Assembly: GCF_003058055.1 (NCBI RefSeq)
Contig: NZ_QBTZ01000001.1
Coordinates: 4,172,001-4,236,000, forward strand
DNA: 64,000 nucleotides
Direction: 5' to 3'
From: Acidovorax sp. 107
GTDB lineage: Bacteria; Pseudomonadota; Gammaproteobacteria; Burkholderiales; Burkholderiaceae_C
Each line of letters opens with the position of its first letter. Position 1 is the stretch's first letter. Both the position numbers and the translations under genes were made by a program. The notes under the pieces are model-generated. The model was not told the DNA's origin, did no database searches, and saw only the letters and a program-made list of their open reading frames with translations. Shown piece by piece: positions 8,965 through 17,739 of this stretch.

Positions 8965-10347
8965 ATGACTTTGGTAGCTGCTCCCGCCCGTCTGTCCACC
9001 ACTGCGGCCACTTTTGAGGCTGATTTTGCAGCCCGCCTGCATTGGTCTGCCGACACCGACGCGGCCATCGAGCAGCGCGTGGCCGACATCCTGGCCGACG
9101 TGCAAAAGCGCGGCGACGCGGCCGTGCTGGAGTACACAGCCCGCTTTGATGGCCTCAGCGCCTCCAACATGGCGGCGCTGGAGTTGACGCAAGCCGACTT
9201 CAAGGCCGCGTTCGACGCCATTCCGCAGGCCCAGCGCGACGCGCTGCAGGCCGCCGCCAAGCGCGTGCGCAGCTACCACGAAGCGCAGAAGAAGGCTTCG
9301 GGCGAGAGCTGGAGCTACCGCGACGAAGATGGCACGCTGCTGGGCCAGAAGGTCACGCCGCTGGACCGTGTGGGCATCTACGTGCCCGGCGGCAAGGCCG
9401 CGTACCCGTCGAGCCTGCTGATGAACGCCATCCCGGCCCACGTGGCGGGTGTGCAGGAAATCATCATGGTCGTGCCCACCCCCGTGCGTGGCAGCGTGGC
9501 CACGGGCGGAGCGGGAGAGGGCACCTCCACCAAGGGCGAGCGCAACGAGTTGGTCCTGGCTGCTGCCTATGTGGCTGGCGTCACGCGCGCCTTCACCATC
9601 GGCGGCGCCCAGGCCGTGGCCGCGCTGGCCTACGGCACGGAAACCGTGCCCAAGGTGGACAAGATCACCGGCCCCGGCAACGCCTATGTGGCCAGCGCCA
9701 AGAAGCGCGTGTTTGGCACCGTGGGCATCGACATGATCGCGGGCCCGAGTGAAATCCTGGTGCTGGCCGACGGCACCACGCCCCCCGACTGGGTGGCCAT
9801 GGACCTGTTCAGCCAGGCCGAACACGACGAGCTGGCGCAGTCCATCCTGCTGTGCCCCGACGCGGCCTACCTCGACGCCGTGCAGCGCGAGATTGATCGC
9901 CTGCTGCCCACCATGCCGCGCGCCGAGATCATCGCCAAGAGCCTCACCGGCCGGGGCGCACTGATCCTGACGAAAGACATGGAAGAAGCCTGCGCCATCA
10001 GCAATCGCATCGCACCCGAACACTTAGAGGTCAGCAGCACCGATCCCCACCGCTGGGAGCCGCTGCTGCGCCACGCGGGTGCGATCTTTCTGGGCGCCTA
10101 CACCTCCGAAAGTCTGGGCGACTACTGCGCGGGCCCCAACCACGTGCTACCCACCAGCGGCACGGCACGCTTCTCTTCGCCACTGGGTGTGTACGACTTC
10201 CAGAAGCGCAGCAGCCTCATCGAGGTGAGCGAGGCTGGTGCCCAGGTGCTGGGCACCATCGCCGCCGAGCTGGCCTATGGCGAGGGTCTGCAGGCCCACG
10301 CACAAGCCGCCGAGATGCGGCTGACCACGCCCGTCAAGCCGCGCTGA
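8965..10347 (+). CDS. hisD: Histidinol dehydrogenase
   Basis: Zinc enzyme (460 aa) that oxidises L-histidinol to L-histidine in two NAD-dependent steps, the end of the pathway. Recognisable blocks are [19 protein letters not shown], the [15 protein letters not shown] loop, the zinc-region [12 protein letters not shown], the catalytic APEHLEV and [23 protein letters not shown] 8965 is chosen because similarity begins at the [11 protein letters not shown] region; an in-frame start at 8905 would overlap hisG and adds unrelated residues. A loop rich in G and T ([19 protein letters not shown]) looks like a lineage insertion. The tail overlaps the convergent DUF2917 gene by 14 bases. Confidence 0.95.
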   Translation: MTLVAAPARLSTTAATFEADFAARLHWSADTDAAIEQRVADILADVQKRGDAAVLEYTARFDGLSASNMAALELTQADFKAAFDAIPQAQRDALQAAAKRVRSYHEAQKKASGESWSYRDEDGTLLGQKVTPLDRVGIYVPGGKAAYPSSLLMNAIPAHVAGVQEIIMVVPTPVRGSVATGGAGEGTSTKGERNELVLAAAYVAGVTRAFTIGGAQAVAALAYGTETVPKVDKITGPGNAYVASAKKRVFGTVGIDMIAGPSEILVLADGTTPPDWVAMDLFSQAEHDELAQSILLCPDAAYLDAVQREIDRLLPTMPRAEIIAKSLTGRGALILTKDMEEACAISNRIAPEHLEVSSTDPHRWEPLLRHAGAIFLGAYTSESLGDYCAGPNHVLPTSGTARFSSPLGVYDFQKRSSLIEVSEAGAQVLGTIAAELAYGEGLQAHAQAAEMRLTTPVKPR

Positions 10348-10768
10348 TCGCGCCCCGGGGCAGGGTGCCCTGCGTGGGGGCTGTTGTCCTGGGCTGAGGG
10401 GTTGCGGCCGGCGCGGAGGCTGTAATAGAGGGCGCAGGCGGATAAGCGGCGCCTTCCACTGCGCGGTGCTGCGCCCAGCTCAGCCTTGCAGGCCGGTGGC
10501 CTTCGGCGCTGACGCGCAGCCGCACCGGTCCGGCGAACGACAGGCGCTGTCCGGCCTCCAGAAAGTAATCTTCCAGCAGACCATCACAGGTCACCCAGAC
10601 GCGGCCCTGTTCCACTTCGAGCAGGGCGATCTCGCCCGCGCGGAAGTCCAGCACCTGGACGGCCTGCAGCGGCGGCAGGGGTTGGCGCTTCCATTGCAGA
10701 TGGAGGGGCGCCGCAGGCTGGGTGGGCAGGGCGGGCGACGGCGGGGTGGGGGAGTGCAGCGTTTTCAT
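10334..10768 (-). CDS. DUF2917 family protein
   Basis: A 144-residue protein with the short beta-rich DUF2917 pattern in the middle: [19 protein letters not shown] followed by [17 protein letters not shown], that is, a G-x-VWVT strand and a D-x-x-L-x-x-G turn. The tail is rich in Pro, Ala and Thr and is probably disordered. No signal peptide is obvious. ATG (complement of 10766-10768) was chosen because the open frame further upstream runs into the operator region and the mocR gene. It is transcribed divergently from the MocR regulator and convergently with hisD, overlapping its tail by 14 bases. Function is unknown; position suggests it may be a target of the MocR protein. Confidence 0.7.
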   Translation of the reverse strand: MKTLHSPTPPSPALPTQPAAPLHLQWKRQPLPPLQAVQVLDFRAGEIALLEVEQGRVWVTCDGLLEDYFLEAGQRLSFAGPVRLRVSAEGHRPARLSWAQHRAVEGAAYPPAPSITASAPAATPQPRTTAPTQGTLPRGAISAA

Positions 10769-10827
10769 GCCTTCACTGTGCGGCCACCTGCTGCGCGCCA
10801 CCAGCCACAGGCGCGCACCATCTGGGC

Positions 10828-10911
10828 CAGTACAGAACAGCGATCTGCCCCATCTGTACTGTACGCACTGGGCAGTTTCTGTACTGTCTACCGGCCAAGG
10901 TGCCAGTACAG
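10828..10911. promoter_or_regulatory. Four regularly spaced CAGTACAG/CTGTACTG boxes, probable MocR operator
   Basis: Boxes are at 10828-10835 (CAGTACAG), 10854-10861 (CTGTACTG), 10879-10886 (CTGTACTG) and 10904-10911 (CAGTACAG), starting 26, 25 and 25 bases apart. Box 1 and box 4 share GCCAGTACAGAA, and box 3 is its near-exact inverse. The array fills the space between the divergent DUF2917 and mocR starts, the classic place for MocR-type autoregulation. The binding protein is inferred from position. Confidence 0.7.
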
Positions 10912-10919
10912 AATGCAGC

Positions 10920-12374
10920 ATGGCCACCGATGACGCACCCCCGCTGTACCTGCAAATCGCCGAGCAGCTTGCGCAGCTGATCCGCAACGGCACCCTGGCG
11001 CGCTGCGAGAAGCTGCCCTCGGTGCGCGAGCTGGCGCGCCAGCACGGCGTGGCGCAGACCACGGTGGTGCAGGCCTACCACTGGCTGGAGGATGCGCGCC
11101 TGATCACCGCCCGCCCGCGCTCCGGCTTCTTTGTGGCAGCGCGGCCGGTGAGCCTGCCCGAGCCCAGCACACCGCGCCCGATGCGCCGCCCGCGCGAGGT
11201 CTCGGTGGACTGGCTGGGCCAGCGCATCCTGGGGCGCAAACAGCCGGTGGACATCATTTCGTACAGCAGCGGCACGCCGGGCCCAGAGCTGTTCAACCCC
11301 GACCGCGTGCGCCGCGCCGTGGTGCGTGCCGCGCAGCGCCACCGCAACCTGCTGTGCACCTACCCCGGTTCGTCGGGCCACGAGGACGCGCGCCGCGCCC
11401 TGGCGCGCTACGCCGTCAGCCTGGGCTGCAGCCTGGACCCCGAGAACATCGTGATCACCGGCGGCTGCATGGACAGCATTGCGCTGTGCCTGCGCGCGGT
11501 GACGCAGCCGGGCGATGTGGTGGCGCTGGAGTCTCCCACCCATTTCTCGTTTCTTGAGGTGCTGCAGGGCCTGCACCTCAAGGCGCTGGAGATTCCCACC
11601 CACCCGCGCCACGGCCTGTCGCTCGATGCGCTGCAGTTGGCGCTGGACACCCAGCCGGTCAAGGCCGTGATGGTGGTGCCCACGCTCAGCAACCCGCTGG
11701 GCAGCTGCATGCCGCAGGCCGAGCGCAAGCGCCTGGTGCAGATGGCGGCGCGGTACGACATGGCGGTGATCGAGGACGCGATCTACAACGACCTGGTCGA
11801 GGTGGACGAGATGCGCCGCACCGTCAAGTCGTACGACACCACGGGCCACGTGATGCTGTGCGACTCGTTCTCCAAGACGCTGGCGCCGGGCCTGCGCCTT
11901 GGCTGGCTGGAGGCCGGTCGCTGGGCCGAGAAGCTGCGCGCCATCAAGGACCTGCAGGCCGGCGGCCAGTCGGCCGTGCTGGAGCTGGCGCTGGCCGACC
12001 TCATCACCCAGGCGGGCCACGCCGCCGCCATGCGCCAGCTGCGCACGGCCGTGGCAGCGCGCATGGACGAGGTGCGCCACGTGATTGCGGCGCATTTCCC
12101 GCAAGGCACGCGCGTGAGCGACCCGCCCGGCGGCCTGCTGCTGTGGCTGGAGCTGCCGCGCGCGCTCGATTCGGTGCAACTGCACGAAGCCTGCCTGGCC
12201 CGGCAGATATTGATCGCGCCCGGCACCGTGTTCAGCGCCAGCGGTCGGTTTCGCAACTGCCTGCGCATCGGCGTTGGCGGCGACTGGTCGCCCGCGCACT
12301 TGGAGGCCCTGCGCACCGTGGGCGACATGGCCTGCCGGATGCTGCAAAGCGGGGCACCGCGCAAGGCAGCGTGA
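10920..12374 (+). CDS. MocR-type transcriptional regulator (GntR HTH fused to aminotransferase fold)
   Basis: A 484-residue PLP-dependent regulator. Residues 8-75 form a GntR winged helix (PPLYLQIAEQLAQLIRNG, then LPSVRELARQHGVAQTTVVQAYHWLEDARLI). After a linker, residues 110-480 resemble class I aminotransferases. The PLP lysine is Lys319 in CDSFSKTLAPGLRLGWL, with VPTLSNPLG as the cofactor-ring Asn loop. MocR proteins sense PLP or amines and control transport or PLP-linked metabolism. ATG 10920 begins right after the fourth operator box and lacks a clear Shine-Dalgarno, so translation may start close to the transcript end. The gene lies inside the histidine operon, between hisD and a toxin-antitoxin pair. 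No transporter neighbours it, so the effector is unknown. Confidence 0.9.
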   Translation: MATDDAPPLYLQIAEQLAQLIRNGTLARCEKLPSVRELARQHGVAQTTVVQAYHWLEDARLITARPRSGFFVAARPVSLPEPSTPRPMRRPREVSVDWLGQRILGRKQPVDIISYSSGTPGPELFNPDRVRRAVVRAAQRHRNLLCTYPGSSGHEDARRALARYAVSLGCSLDPENIVITGGCMDSIALCLRAVTQPGDVVALESPTHFSFLEVLQGLHLKALEIPTHPRHGLSLDALQLALDTQPVKAVMVVPTLSNPLGSCMPQAERKRLVQMAARYDMAVIEDAIYNDLVEVDEMRRTVKSYDTTGHVMLCDSFSKTLAPGLRLGWLEAGRWAEKLRAIKDLQAGGQSAVLELALADLITQAGHAAAMRQLRTAVAARMDEVRHVIAAHFPQGTRVSDPPGGLLLWLELPRALDSVQLHEACLARQILIAPGTVFSASGRFRNCLRIGVGGDWSPAHLEALRTVGDMACRMLQSGAPRKAA

Positions 12375-12386
12375 CTTCAAAAACAA

Positions 12387-12421
12387 CACGAAGTTCGTGG
12401 TGCACGAAGTTCGTGTAATAT
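12387..12421 (+). promoter_or_regulatory. Tandem palindromes and -10 box of the toxin-antitoxin operon
   Basis: Two identical 13-mers CACGAAGTTCGTG (12387-12399 and 12403-12415), each a perfect 6 bp inverted repeat about a central G, are 16 bases apart. The second runs straight into TAATAT (12416-12421), a good -10. The start codon at 12429 is only 7 bases downstream, so the message is probably leaderless. Paired palindromes over the promoter suit a ribbon-helix-helix antitoxin repressor. Confidence 0.7.
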
Positions 12422-12428
12422 TTGATCC

Positions 12429-12653
12429 ATGAAAAACATCACCGTGACCATGGACGACACCGTTGCCGAATGGGTGCGCGTGGAAGCCGCCAAGCGCGGC
12501 AGCAGCGTCTCGCGCCTGCTCGGTGAATGGCTGGCCGAAAAGATGCGCCAGGAGGACGCCTACGCCCAGGCCATGCGCGAGGCGCTGGGGTTTGAATCCT
12601 GGGGCGCGTCCAGCGGGCCCTATGTGCCGCGCGAAACCCTGTTCCTGCGCTGA
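12429..12653 (+). CDS. Ribbon-helix-helix (CopG-like) antitoxin
   Basis: A 74-residue protein starting MKNITVTMDDTVAEWVRVEAAKRGSSVSRLLGEWLAEKM, which has the beta strand, two helices and the G-S-S-V-S-R turn of ribbon-helix-helix DNA-binding antitoxins. The C-terminal half (EDAYAQAMREALGFESWGASS, ending PRETLFLR) would be the toxin-binding tail. It lies 14 bases upstream of a PIN-domain gene. Two palindromes in front of it fit autoregulation by this protein. There is no Shine-Dalgarno, consistent with a leaderless message. The role as antitoxin is inferred from fold, size and partner. Confidence 0.82.
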   Translation: MKNITVTMDDTVAEWVRVEAAKRGSSVSRLLGEWLAEKMRQEDAYAQAMREALGFESWGASSGPYVPRETLFLR

Positions 12654-12667
12654 ACAGGGAAGACCAT

Positions 12668-13120
12668 ATGGCCACCGTCCCCATCTTTGTCGATACCGAA
12701 ATCCTGCTCGCCAGCGTGGACGACCGCGATGCCGAGCGCCAGGCGCGGGCGCGTGAATGGGTCGCCTTTTGCTGGCAGATGCGCAGCGGCCGCATCAGCT
12801 CGCAGGTGCTCAACGAGCTGTACAACCAGGCCATCCAGCGTTTTGACGGCCCCCACGTGCTGCAGCAGGTGCGCGCCCAGGTCCGCCGCCTGCGTGTGTG
12901 GCTGCCGCCGCACCTTGACTCGTACACCGTGGACGGCGCCTGGGACCTGCAGGACCGTTACCGCCTGGGCTACTGGGATGCGCTCATCCTCTCGTCCGCC
13001 CACCAGCAGGGCTGCCGCTACCTGCTGACCGAGGCACTGCCGCACGACCAGCCGATGGACGCCGTGCGCCCCATCAACCCTTTCCTCGTCACCCCCAACG
13101 AACTGGACACCACCGAATGA
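12668..13120 (+). CDS. PIN-domain ribonuclease toxin (VapC-like)
   Basis: A 150-residue PIN-domain protein, expected to cut RNA and to be neutralised by the upstream antitoxin. Acidic residues visible are Asp9 (PIFVDTEILL), Glu50 (SQVLNELYNQA) and Asp104 (GYWDALILSSAHQQGC). The fourth conserved region, normally LLTEDLQ-G, reads LLTEALPHD here, so the usual acidic residue is Ala123, although Glu122 is kept. The C-terminal INPF is typical of this PIN group. The stop overlaps the hisC start (ATGA), so hisC translation is coupled to this gene. Whether the Ala change weakens activity cannot be told from sequence. Confidence 0.82.
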   Translation: MATVPIFVDTEILLASVDDRDAERQARAREWVAFCWQMRSGRISSQVLNELYNQAIQRFDGPHVLQQVRAQVRRLRVWLPPHLDSYTVDGAWDLQDRYRLGYWDALILSSAHQQGCRYLLTEALPHDQPMDAVRPINPFLVTPNELDTTE

Positions 13121-14238
13121 CTACTCCCGCGTCGTCCCCCCTCCAGGCCCTGGCCCGCATCCGCCCCGACGTGCGCGCCATGCACTCCTATGTCGTGCAG
13201 CCCTCCACCGGCATGCTCAAGATGGACGCGATGGAGAACCCCTTCCGCCTGCCCGCGCACCTGCAGGCCGCGCTGGGTCAGCGCCTGGGCACGGTGGCAC
13301 TCAACCGCTACCCCGGCGACCGCATTGCCGACCTGAAGGCCGCCCTGGCGCAGTACGCCGGCATGCCCGAAGGCTACGGCATCGTGCTGGGCAACGGCTC
13401 GGACGAGCTCATCACCCTGCTGGCGCTGGCCTGCGCACAGCCAGGCACGGGCCAGCGCGCCACCATGCTGGCGCCCATGCCGGGTTTTGTGATGTACCCG
13501 CTGTCCGCGCAGCTGCAGGGGCTGGACTTTGTTGGCGTGCCGCTCACGCCCGACTTTGAGCTGGATGAGCCCGCCATGCTGGCTGCCATCGCAAAGCACC
13601 AGCCGGCCATCACCTACATCGCCTACCCCAACAACCCCACGGCTACGCTGTGGGACGAGGGCGCAGTGCAGCGCATCATCGACGCCGCGGGCGCGCAGGG
13701 CGGCATTGTGGTGATGGACGAGGCCTACCAGCCCTTTGCCAGCCGCACCTGGATCGATCGCATGCGCGCCGAACCCGCGCGCAACGCCCACGTGCTGCTC
13801 ATGCGCACGCTCAGCAAGTTTGGCCTGGCAGGCGTGCGCCTGGGCTACCTCATCGGGCCCGCCGCATTGGTGAGCGAGATCGACAAGGTGCGCCCGCCCT
13901 ACAACGTGAGCGTGCTCAACTGCGAGGCCGCCCTGTTTGCGCTGGAACATGCCGAGGTTTTCGCCGCCCAGGCCGCCGAAATCCGTGCCGAACGCGCCAC
14001 ACTCATCGCCGCGCTGCGCCAGATGCCCGGGGTCGAAAAGTGCTGGGACAGCGAGGCCAACATGGTCCTCCTGCGTGTGGCGGATTCCGCCAAGGCCTAC
14101 GAGGGCATGAAAAACCGCAAGGTGCTGGTCAAGAACGTTTCTACAATGCACCCATTGCTGGCCAACTGCCTGCGCCTGACCGTAGGCAATGCCGAAGACA
14201 ACGCGCAGATGCTGGCCGCACTCCAAGCCTCCCTATGA
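13117..14238 (+). CDS. hisC: Histidinol-phosphate aminotransferase
   Basis: PLP enzyme (373 aa) converting imidazole-acetol phosphate and glutamate to histidinol phosphate and 2-oxoglutarate. Blocks seen are [12 protein letters not shown], the NRYPGD entry, [18 protein letters not shown], the cofactor loop [10 protein letters not shown], the DEAYQPFA strand and the PLP lysine in [20 protein letters not shown]. The C-terminal Arg that binds substrate phosphate is in LRLTVG. Start ATG 13117 overlaps the PIN toxin stop. The end overlaps hisB (ATGA). In relatives hisC is expected straight after hisD; here the accessory block intervenes. Confidence 0.95.
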   Translation: MTTPASSPLQALARIRPDVRAMHSYVVQPSTGMLKMDAMENPFRLPAHLQAALGQRLGTVALNRYPGDRIADLKAALAQYAGMPEGYGIVLGNGSDELITLLALACAQPGTGQRATMLAPMPGFVMYPLSAQLQGLDFVGVPLTPDFELDEPAMLAAIAKHQPAITYIAYPNNPTATLWDEGAVQRIIDAAGAQGGIVVMDEAYQPFASRTWIDRMRAEPARNAHVLLMRTLSKFGLAGVRLGYLIGPAALVSEIDKVRPPYNVSVLNCEAALFALEHAEVFAAQAAEIRAERATLIAALRQMPGVEKCWDSEANMVLLRVADSAKAYEGMKNRKVLVKNVSTMHPLLANCLRLTVGNAEDNAQMLAALQASL

Positions 14239-14873
14239 CTTCCTCCGCACTCGTACCTTCCGCCCCATCGGCCGACCCGATGGCCGACCGCATTGCCGAG
14301 GTCAGCCGCAACACCGCCGAAACACGCATCAGCGTGCGTATCAACCTCGACGGCACCGGCCAGGCCAAGCTGCACACCGGCATCGGCTTCTTCGACCACA
14401 TGCTCGACCAGATCGCCCGCCATGGGCTGATCGACCTCGACATCGACTGCGAAGGCGACCTGCACATCGACGGCCACCACACGGTGGAAGACGTGGGCAT
14501 CACCCTGGGCCAGGCCTTTGCGCGTGCCGTGGGCGACAAGAAGGGCATCCGCCGCTACGGCCATGCCTACGTGCCGCTGGATGAAGCGCTGTCGCGCGTG
14601 GTGGTCGATTTTTCGGGCCGCCCCGGGCTGCACATGGACGTGAAGTTCACGGCTGGGAGCATCGGCCAGCTCGACACGCAACTGGTGTTCGAGTTCTTCC
14701 AGGGCTTTGTGAACCACGCGGGCGTGACGCTGCACATCGACAACCTCAAGGGCGTCAACGCGCACCACCAGTGCGAGACCCTCTTCAAGGCGTTCGGGCG
14801 CACGCTGCGTGCGGCGCTGGAGCGCGATCCGCGCTCGGCCGGTGTCATCCCCTCCACCAAGGGTTCTCTGTGA
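14235..14873 (+). CDS. hisB: Imidazoleglycerol-phosphate dehydratase
   Basis: Single-function IGP dehydratase (212 aa), without the phosphatase domain fused to it in E. coli. It dehydrates imidazoleglycerol phosphate to the acetol phosphate at a two-manganese site. Metal-binding motifs are [28 protein letters not shown] and the later [19 protein letters not shown] 14235 overlaps the hisC stop; the first 18 residues (Ser/Ala/Pro-rich) precede the [12 protein letters not shown] start of family similarity. It ends 57 bases before hisH, with a dispersed repeat in the gap. Confidence 0.95.
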   Translation: MTSSALVPSAPSADPMADRIAEVSRNTAETRISVRINLDGTGQAKLHTGIGFFDHMLDQIARHGLIDLDIDCEGDLHIDGHHTVEDVGITLGQAFARAVGDKKGIRRYGHAYVPLDEALSRVVVDFSGRPGLHMDVKFTAGSIGQLDTQLVFEFFQGFVNHAGVTLHIDNLKGVNAHHQCETLFKAFGRTLRAALERDPRSAGVIPSTKGSL

Positions 14874-14880
14874 ATTTTTC

Positions 14881-14930
14881 AGCCAAATCGGGCGCAAGTG
14901 CTTGATTTGTATGCGCTAGCAGCTATGAAT
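14881..14930 (-). repeat. Dispersed intergenic hairpin repeat, copy 2
   Basis: Inverse orientation: read on the minus strand it gives ATAGCTGCTAGCGCATAC, then AAATCAAGCACTTGCGCCCG and ATTTGG. It fills the hisB-hisH gap. An ATG at 14898 inside it extends the hisH frame but codes only repeat sequence, which argues for the later hisH start. Confidence 0.8.
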
Positions 14931-15602
14931 ATGGAAGCAAAAACAGTGGCGGTCGTGGACTACGGCATGGGCAACCTGCGTTCCGTGTCGCAGGCCGTGC
15001 AGGCAGCCGCCGAGGGCACGGGCTGGACCGTGGTCGTCACCCAGCGCCCCGAAGACGTGCGCGCCGCCCAGCGCATCGTGCTGCCAGGGCAGGGCGCCAT
15101 GCCCGACTGCATGCGCGAGCTGCGCGAGTCCGGCCTCCAGGAATCGGTGCTCGAAGCCGCTGCCTCCAAACCGATGTTTGGGGTGTGCGTCGGCATGCAG
15201 ATGCTGCTGGACCACAGCGCCGAGGGCGACACCCCTGGGCTGGGCCTGATCCCTGGCGACGTGCTCAAGTTCGACCTGGCGGGCCGCACCCAGCCCGACG
15301 GCAGCCGCTTCAAGGTGCCCCAGATGGGCTGGAACCAGGTGCGGCAGATGCCCCACGCGCACCATGGCGGCGGCGTGCACCCGGTGTGGGCGGGCGTGCC
15401 GGACAACAGTTACTTCTACTTCGTGCACAGTTTCTACGCTGTGCCGCAAAATCCTGCCCATTGCGCAGGGCAGGCCGACTACGGCGGTTGGTTTGCTGCC
15501 GCGGTTGCACGCGATAATATTTTTGCCACCCAGTTTCACCCGGAGAAGAGCGCGGAGCACGGCTTGGCCCTGTACCGCAATTTTCTGCACTGGAATCCCT
15601 GA
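14931..15602 (+). CDS. hisH: Imidazole glycerol phosphate synthase, glutaminase subunit
   Basis: Class I glutamine amidotransferase (223 aa) that releases ammonia for HisF in the cyclisation step of histidine synthesis. It has [18 protein letters not shown] at the start, the oxyanion-strand [10 protein letters not shown] and the nucleophile Cys in [16 protein letters not shown]. The catalytic His and Glu are in [17 protein letters not shown] 14931 (MEAKTVAVV) is preferred; ATG 14925 is only two codons earlier and possible. Upstream codons lie in a dispersed repeat. A 65-base gap separates it from hisA. Confidence 0.93.
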   Translation: MEAKTVAVVDYGMGNLRSVSQAVQAAAEGTGWTVVVTQRPEDVRAAQRIVLPGQGAMPDCMRELRESGLQESVLEAAASKPMFGVCVGMQMLLDHSAEGDTPGLGLIPGDVLKFDLAGRTQPDGSRFKVPQMGWNQVRQMPHAHHGGGVHPVWAGVPDNSYFYFVHSFYAVPQNPAHCAGQADYGGWFAAAVARDNIFATQFHPEKSAEHGLALYRNFLHWNP

Positions 15603-15667
15603 TCCCTTAACCCCCACCCGTTCGGGCCGAGCTGCGCCTCGCCCTTTTTCACCCGAACTTCACCACC

Positions 15668-16408
15668 ATGCTGCTCATCCCCGCCATCGACCTCAAAGAC
15701 GGCCACTGCGTACGCCTCAAACAAGGCGATATGGACCAATCCACCACCTTTGGTGAAGACCCCGCCGCCATGGCGCGCAAGTGGGTGGATGCCGGCGCAC
15801 GCCGCCTGCACCTGGTGGACCTCAATGGCGCCTTCGCGGGCGTGCCCAAGAACTACGGCGCCATCAAATCCATCCTCAAAGAGGTCGGGTCCGATATCCC
15901 GGTGCAGCTCGGTGGCGGCATCCGCGACCTGGACACCATCGAGAAATACATCGACGGCGGCCTGCGCTACGTGATCATCGGTACGGCGGCCGTGAAGAAT
16001 CCCGGCTTCCTCAAGGACGCCTGCAGCGCCTTCGGCGGCCACATCATTGTGGGGCTCGACGCCAAGGACGGCAAGGTGGCCACCGACGGGTGGAGCAAGC
16101 TCACCGGCCACGAGGTCGTGGACCTGGCCAAGAAGTTCGAGGACTGGGGCGTCGAGTCCATCATCTACACCGACATCGGCCGCGACGGCATGCTCTCGGG
16201 CATCAACATCGACGCCACGGTGAAGCTGGCCCAGGCTTTGAGCATCCCCGTGATCGCCTCGGGCGGCCTGTCCAACATGGCCGACATCGAGCAGCTGTGT
16301 GCGGTGGAAGACGAAGGCGTCGAAGGCGTGATCTGTGGTCGCGCCATCTACAGCGGCGACCTGGACTTTGCCGCAGCGCAAGCGCGTGCCGACGAACTGA
16401 ACGGCTAA
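15668..16408 (+). CDS. hisA: Phosphoribosyl-formimino-aminoimidazole carboxamide ribotide isomerase
   Basis: TIM-barrel isomerase (246 aa) that opens the ribose ring of ProFAR by an Amadori rearrangement. The two catalytic acids are seen in [19 protein letters not shown] (Asp8) and [14 protein letters not shown]. The two phosphate-binding glycine motifs are VQLGGGIRD and [13 protein letters not shown]. Length and motif spacing are standard. Start is ATG 15668. hisF follows after 7 bases and is homologous, the usual hisA-hisF pair. Confidence 0.96.
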   Translation: MLLIPAIDLKDGHCVRLKQGDMDQSTTFGEDPAAMARKWVDAGARRLHLVDLNGAFAGVPKNYGAIKSILKEVGSDIPVQLGGGIRDLDTIEKYIDGGLRYVIIGTAAVKNPGFLKDACSAFGGHIIVGLDAKDGKVATDGWSKLTGHEVVDLAKKFEDWGVESIIYTDIGRDGMLSGINIDATVKLAQALSIPVIASGGLSNMADIEQLCAVEDEGVEGVICGRAIYSGDLDFAAAQARADELNG

Positions 16409-16415
16409 GGACTGC

Positions 16416-17216
16416 ATGCTCGCCAAACGCATCATCCCTTGCCTGGACGTCACCGGAGGCCGTGTGGTCAAGGGCGTCAATTTCGTCGAGCTGCGCGACG
16501 CAGGCGACCCGGTCGAAATTGCCGCGCGCTACAACGCGCAGGGCGCTGACGAGCTGACTTTCCTGGACATCACCGCCACCAGCGATGGCCGTGACCTCAT
16601 CCTGCACATCATCGAGGCCGTGGCCAGCCAGGTGTTCATTCCGCTCACCGTGGGTGGTGGTGTGCGCACCGTGGACGACGTGCGCCGCCTGCTCAATGCC
16701 GGTGCGGACAAGACCAGCTTCAATTCGGCCGCCATTGCCAACCCTGAGGTGATCAACGCCGTGTCGACCAAGTACGGCGCGCAGTGCATCGTGGTGGCCA
16801 TCGACGCCAAGCGCCGCTCGGCCGAAGACGCGCTGCGCCTGGGCGCCAACGGTCAGCCGGTGGGTGCGGGCTGGGATGTGTACAGCCACGGCGGCCGCAA
16901 GAACACGGGCCTGGACGCCATTGCCTGGGCCACCGAGATGGCGCAGCGCGGTGCGGGCGAGATCCTGCTGACCAGCATGGACCGCGACGGCACCAAGGCG
17001 GGCTTTGACCTGGAACTGACCCGCGCCGTGAGCGATGCTGTGAGCGTGCCCGTGATCGCCTCGGGCGGCGTGGGCAATCTCGACCACCTGGCCGACGGCA
17101 TCCAGACCGGCGGCGCCGACGCGGTGCTGGCCGCCAGCATCTTCCACTACGGCGAATACACCGTGGGCCAGGCGAAGCAGCGCATGGCCGAGCGTGGCAT
17201 TCCCGTGCGGATGTGA
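16416..17216 (+). CDS. hisF: Imidazole glycerol phosphate synthase, cyclase subunit
   Basis: TIM-barrel synthase (266 aa) that uses ammonia from HisH to form imidazole glycerol phosphate and AICAR. Catalytic acids lie in [19 protein letters not shown] (Asp11) and [20 protein letters not shown]. Phosphate motifs are [14 protein letters not shown] and [16 protein letters not shown]. The C-terminus carries the typical [19 protein letters not shown]. It starts at ATG 16416, 7 bases after hisA. The following 133 bases before hisI contain dispersed repeat copy 3. Confidence 0.96.
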   Translation: MLAKRIIPCLDVTGGRVVKGVNFVELRDAGDPVEIAARYNAQGADELTFLDITATSDGRDLILHIIEAVASQVFIPLTVGGGVRTVDDVRRLLNAGADKTSFNSAAIANPEVINAVSTKYGAQCIVVAIDAKRRSAEDALRLGANGQPVGAGWDVYSHGGRKNTGLDAIAWATEMAQRGAGEILLTSMDRDGTKAGFDLELTRAVSDAVSVPVIASGGVGNLDHLADGIQTGGADAVLAASIFHYGEYTVGQAKQRMAERGIPVRM

Positions 17217-17233
17217 TCAATATTCACTCCTGA

Positions 17234-17280
17234 TTTGATAGCTGCTGGCGCATGTAATGTCTGCGCTAGCGGCCAAAAAT
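17234..17280 (+). repeat. Dispersed intergenic hairpin repeat, copy 3
   Basis: TTTGATAGCTGCTGGCGCAT, then GTAATGTCTGCGCTAGCGGC. The arms GCTGCTGGCGCA and TGCGCTAGCGGC form a 12 bp RNA stem in which the only two non-Watson-Crick pairs are G-U. It lies in the hisF-hisI gap and is the clearest hairpin copy. Confidence 0.82.
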
Positions 17281-17349
17281 GCCTGAAAATTGTGGATGCA
17301 CGCCCTGGCGGGCACGGGCGCGCCACCCGGATCACCGACAATGGCTCTC

Positions 17350-17739
17350 ATGAACTGGCTCAACGAAGTGAAATGGGATGCGCAGGGCCTGGTGCCCGTG
17401 ATTGCGCAAGAGCAGGGCACGGGCGACGTGCTGATGTTTGCGTGGATGAACCGCGAGGCCCTGGCGAAAACCGCTGAACTGGGCCGTGCCGTGTACTTCA
17501 GCCGCTCGCGCAAGAAGCTGTGGTTCAAGGGCGAAGAGTCCGGCCACGTGCAGACGGTGCACGAGATCCGCCTGGACTGCGACAACGATGTGGTGCTGCT
17601 CAAGGTCACCCAGAAAGGCCACGAGCCCGGCATTGCCTGCCACACCGGCCGCCACAGCTGCTTTTTCAGCGTGTTCAAAGACGGTGCCTGGCATGCGGTC
17701 GATCCGGTCTTGAAAGACCCCGAATCCATCTACAAGTAA
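17350..17739 (+). CDS. hisI: Phosphoribosyl-AMP cyclohydrolase
   Basis: Zinc- and magnesium-dependent enzyme (129 aa) that opens the adenine ring of PR-AMP. It is the separate HisI, not fused to HisE. Motifs are [43 protein letters not shown], the metal-binding [13 protein letters not shown], and [10 protein letters not shown] with its two Cys. ATG 17350 ([10 protein letters not shown]) is chosen; ATG 17341 is three codons earlier and neither has a strong ribosome binding site. The stop TAA shares its last base with the hisE ATG. Confidence 0.94.
   Translation: MNWLNEVKWDAQGLVPVIAQEQGTGDVLMFAWMNREALAKTAELGRAVYFSRSRKKLWFKGEESGHVQTVHEIRLDCDNDVVLLKVTQKGHEPGIACHTGRHSCFFSVFKDGAWHAVDPVLKDPESIYK

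Noticed and set aside
10773..12389. A 538-codon open frame antisense to the MocR gene
   Set aside because: No family match, shadow-like composition, and it would run through the operator boxes.
14281..14873. Possible fused hisB phosphatase domain because the hisB frame is open upstream to 13650
   Set aside because: The upstream frame is the shadow of hisC; residues show no HAD phosphatase motifs.
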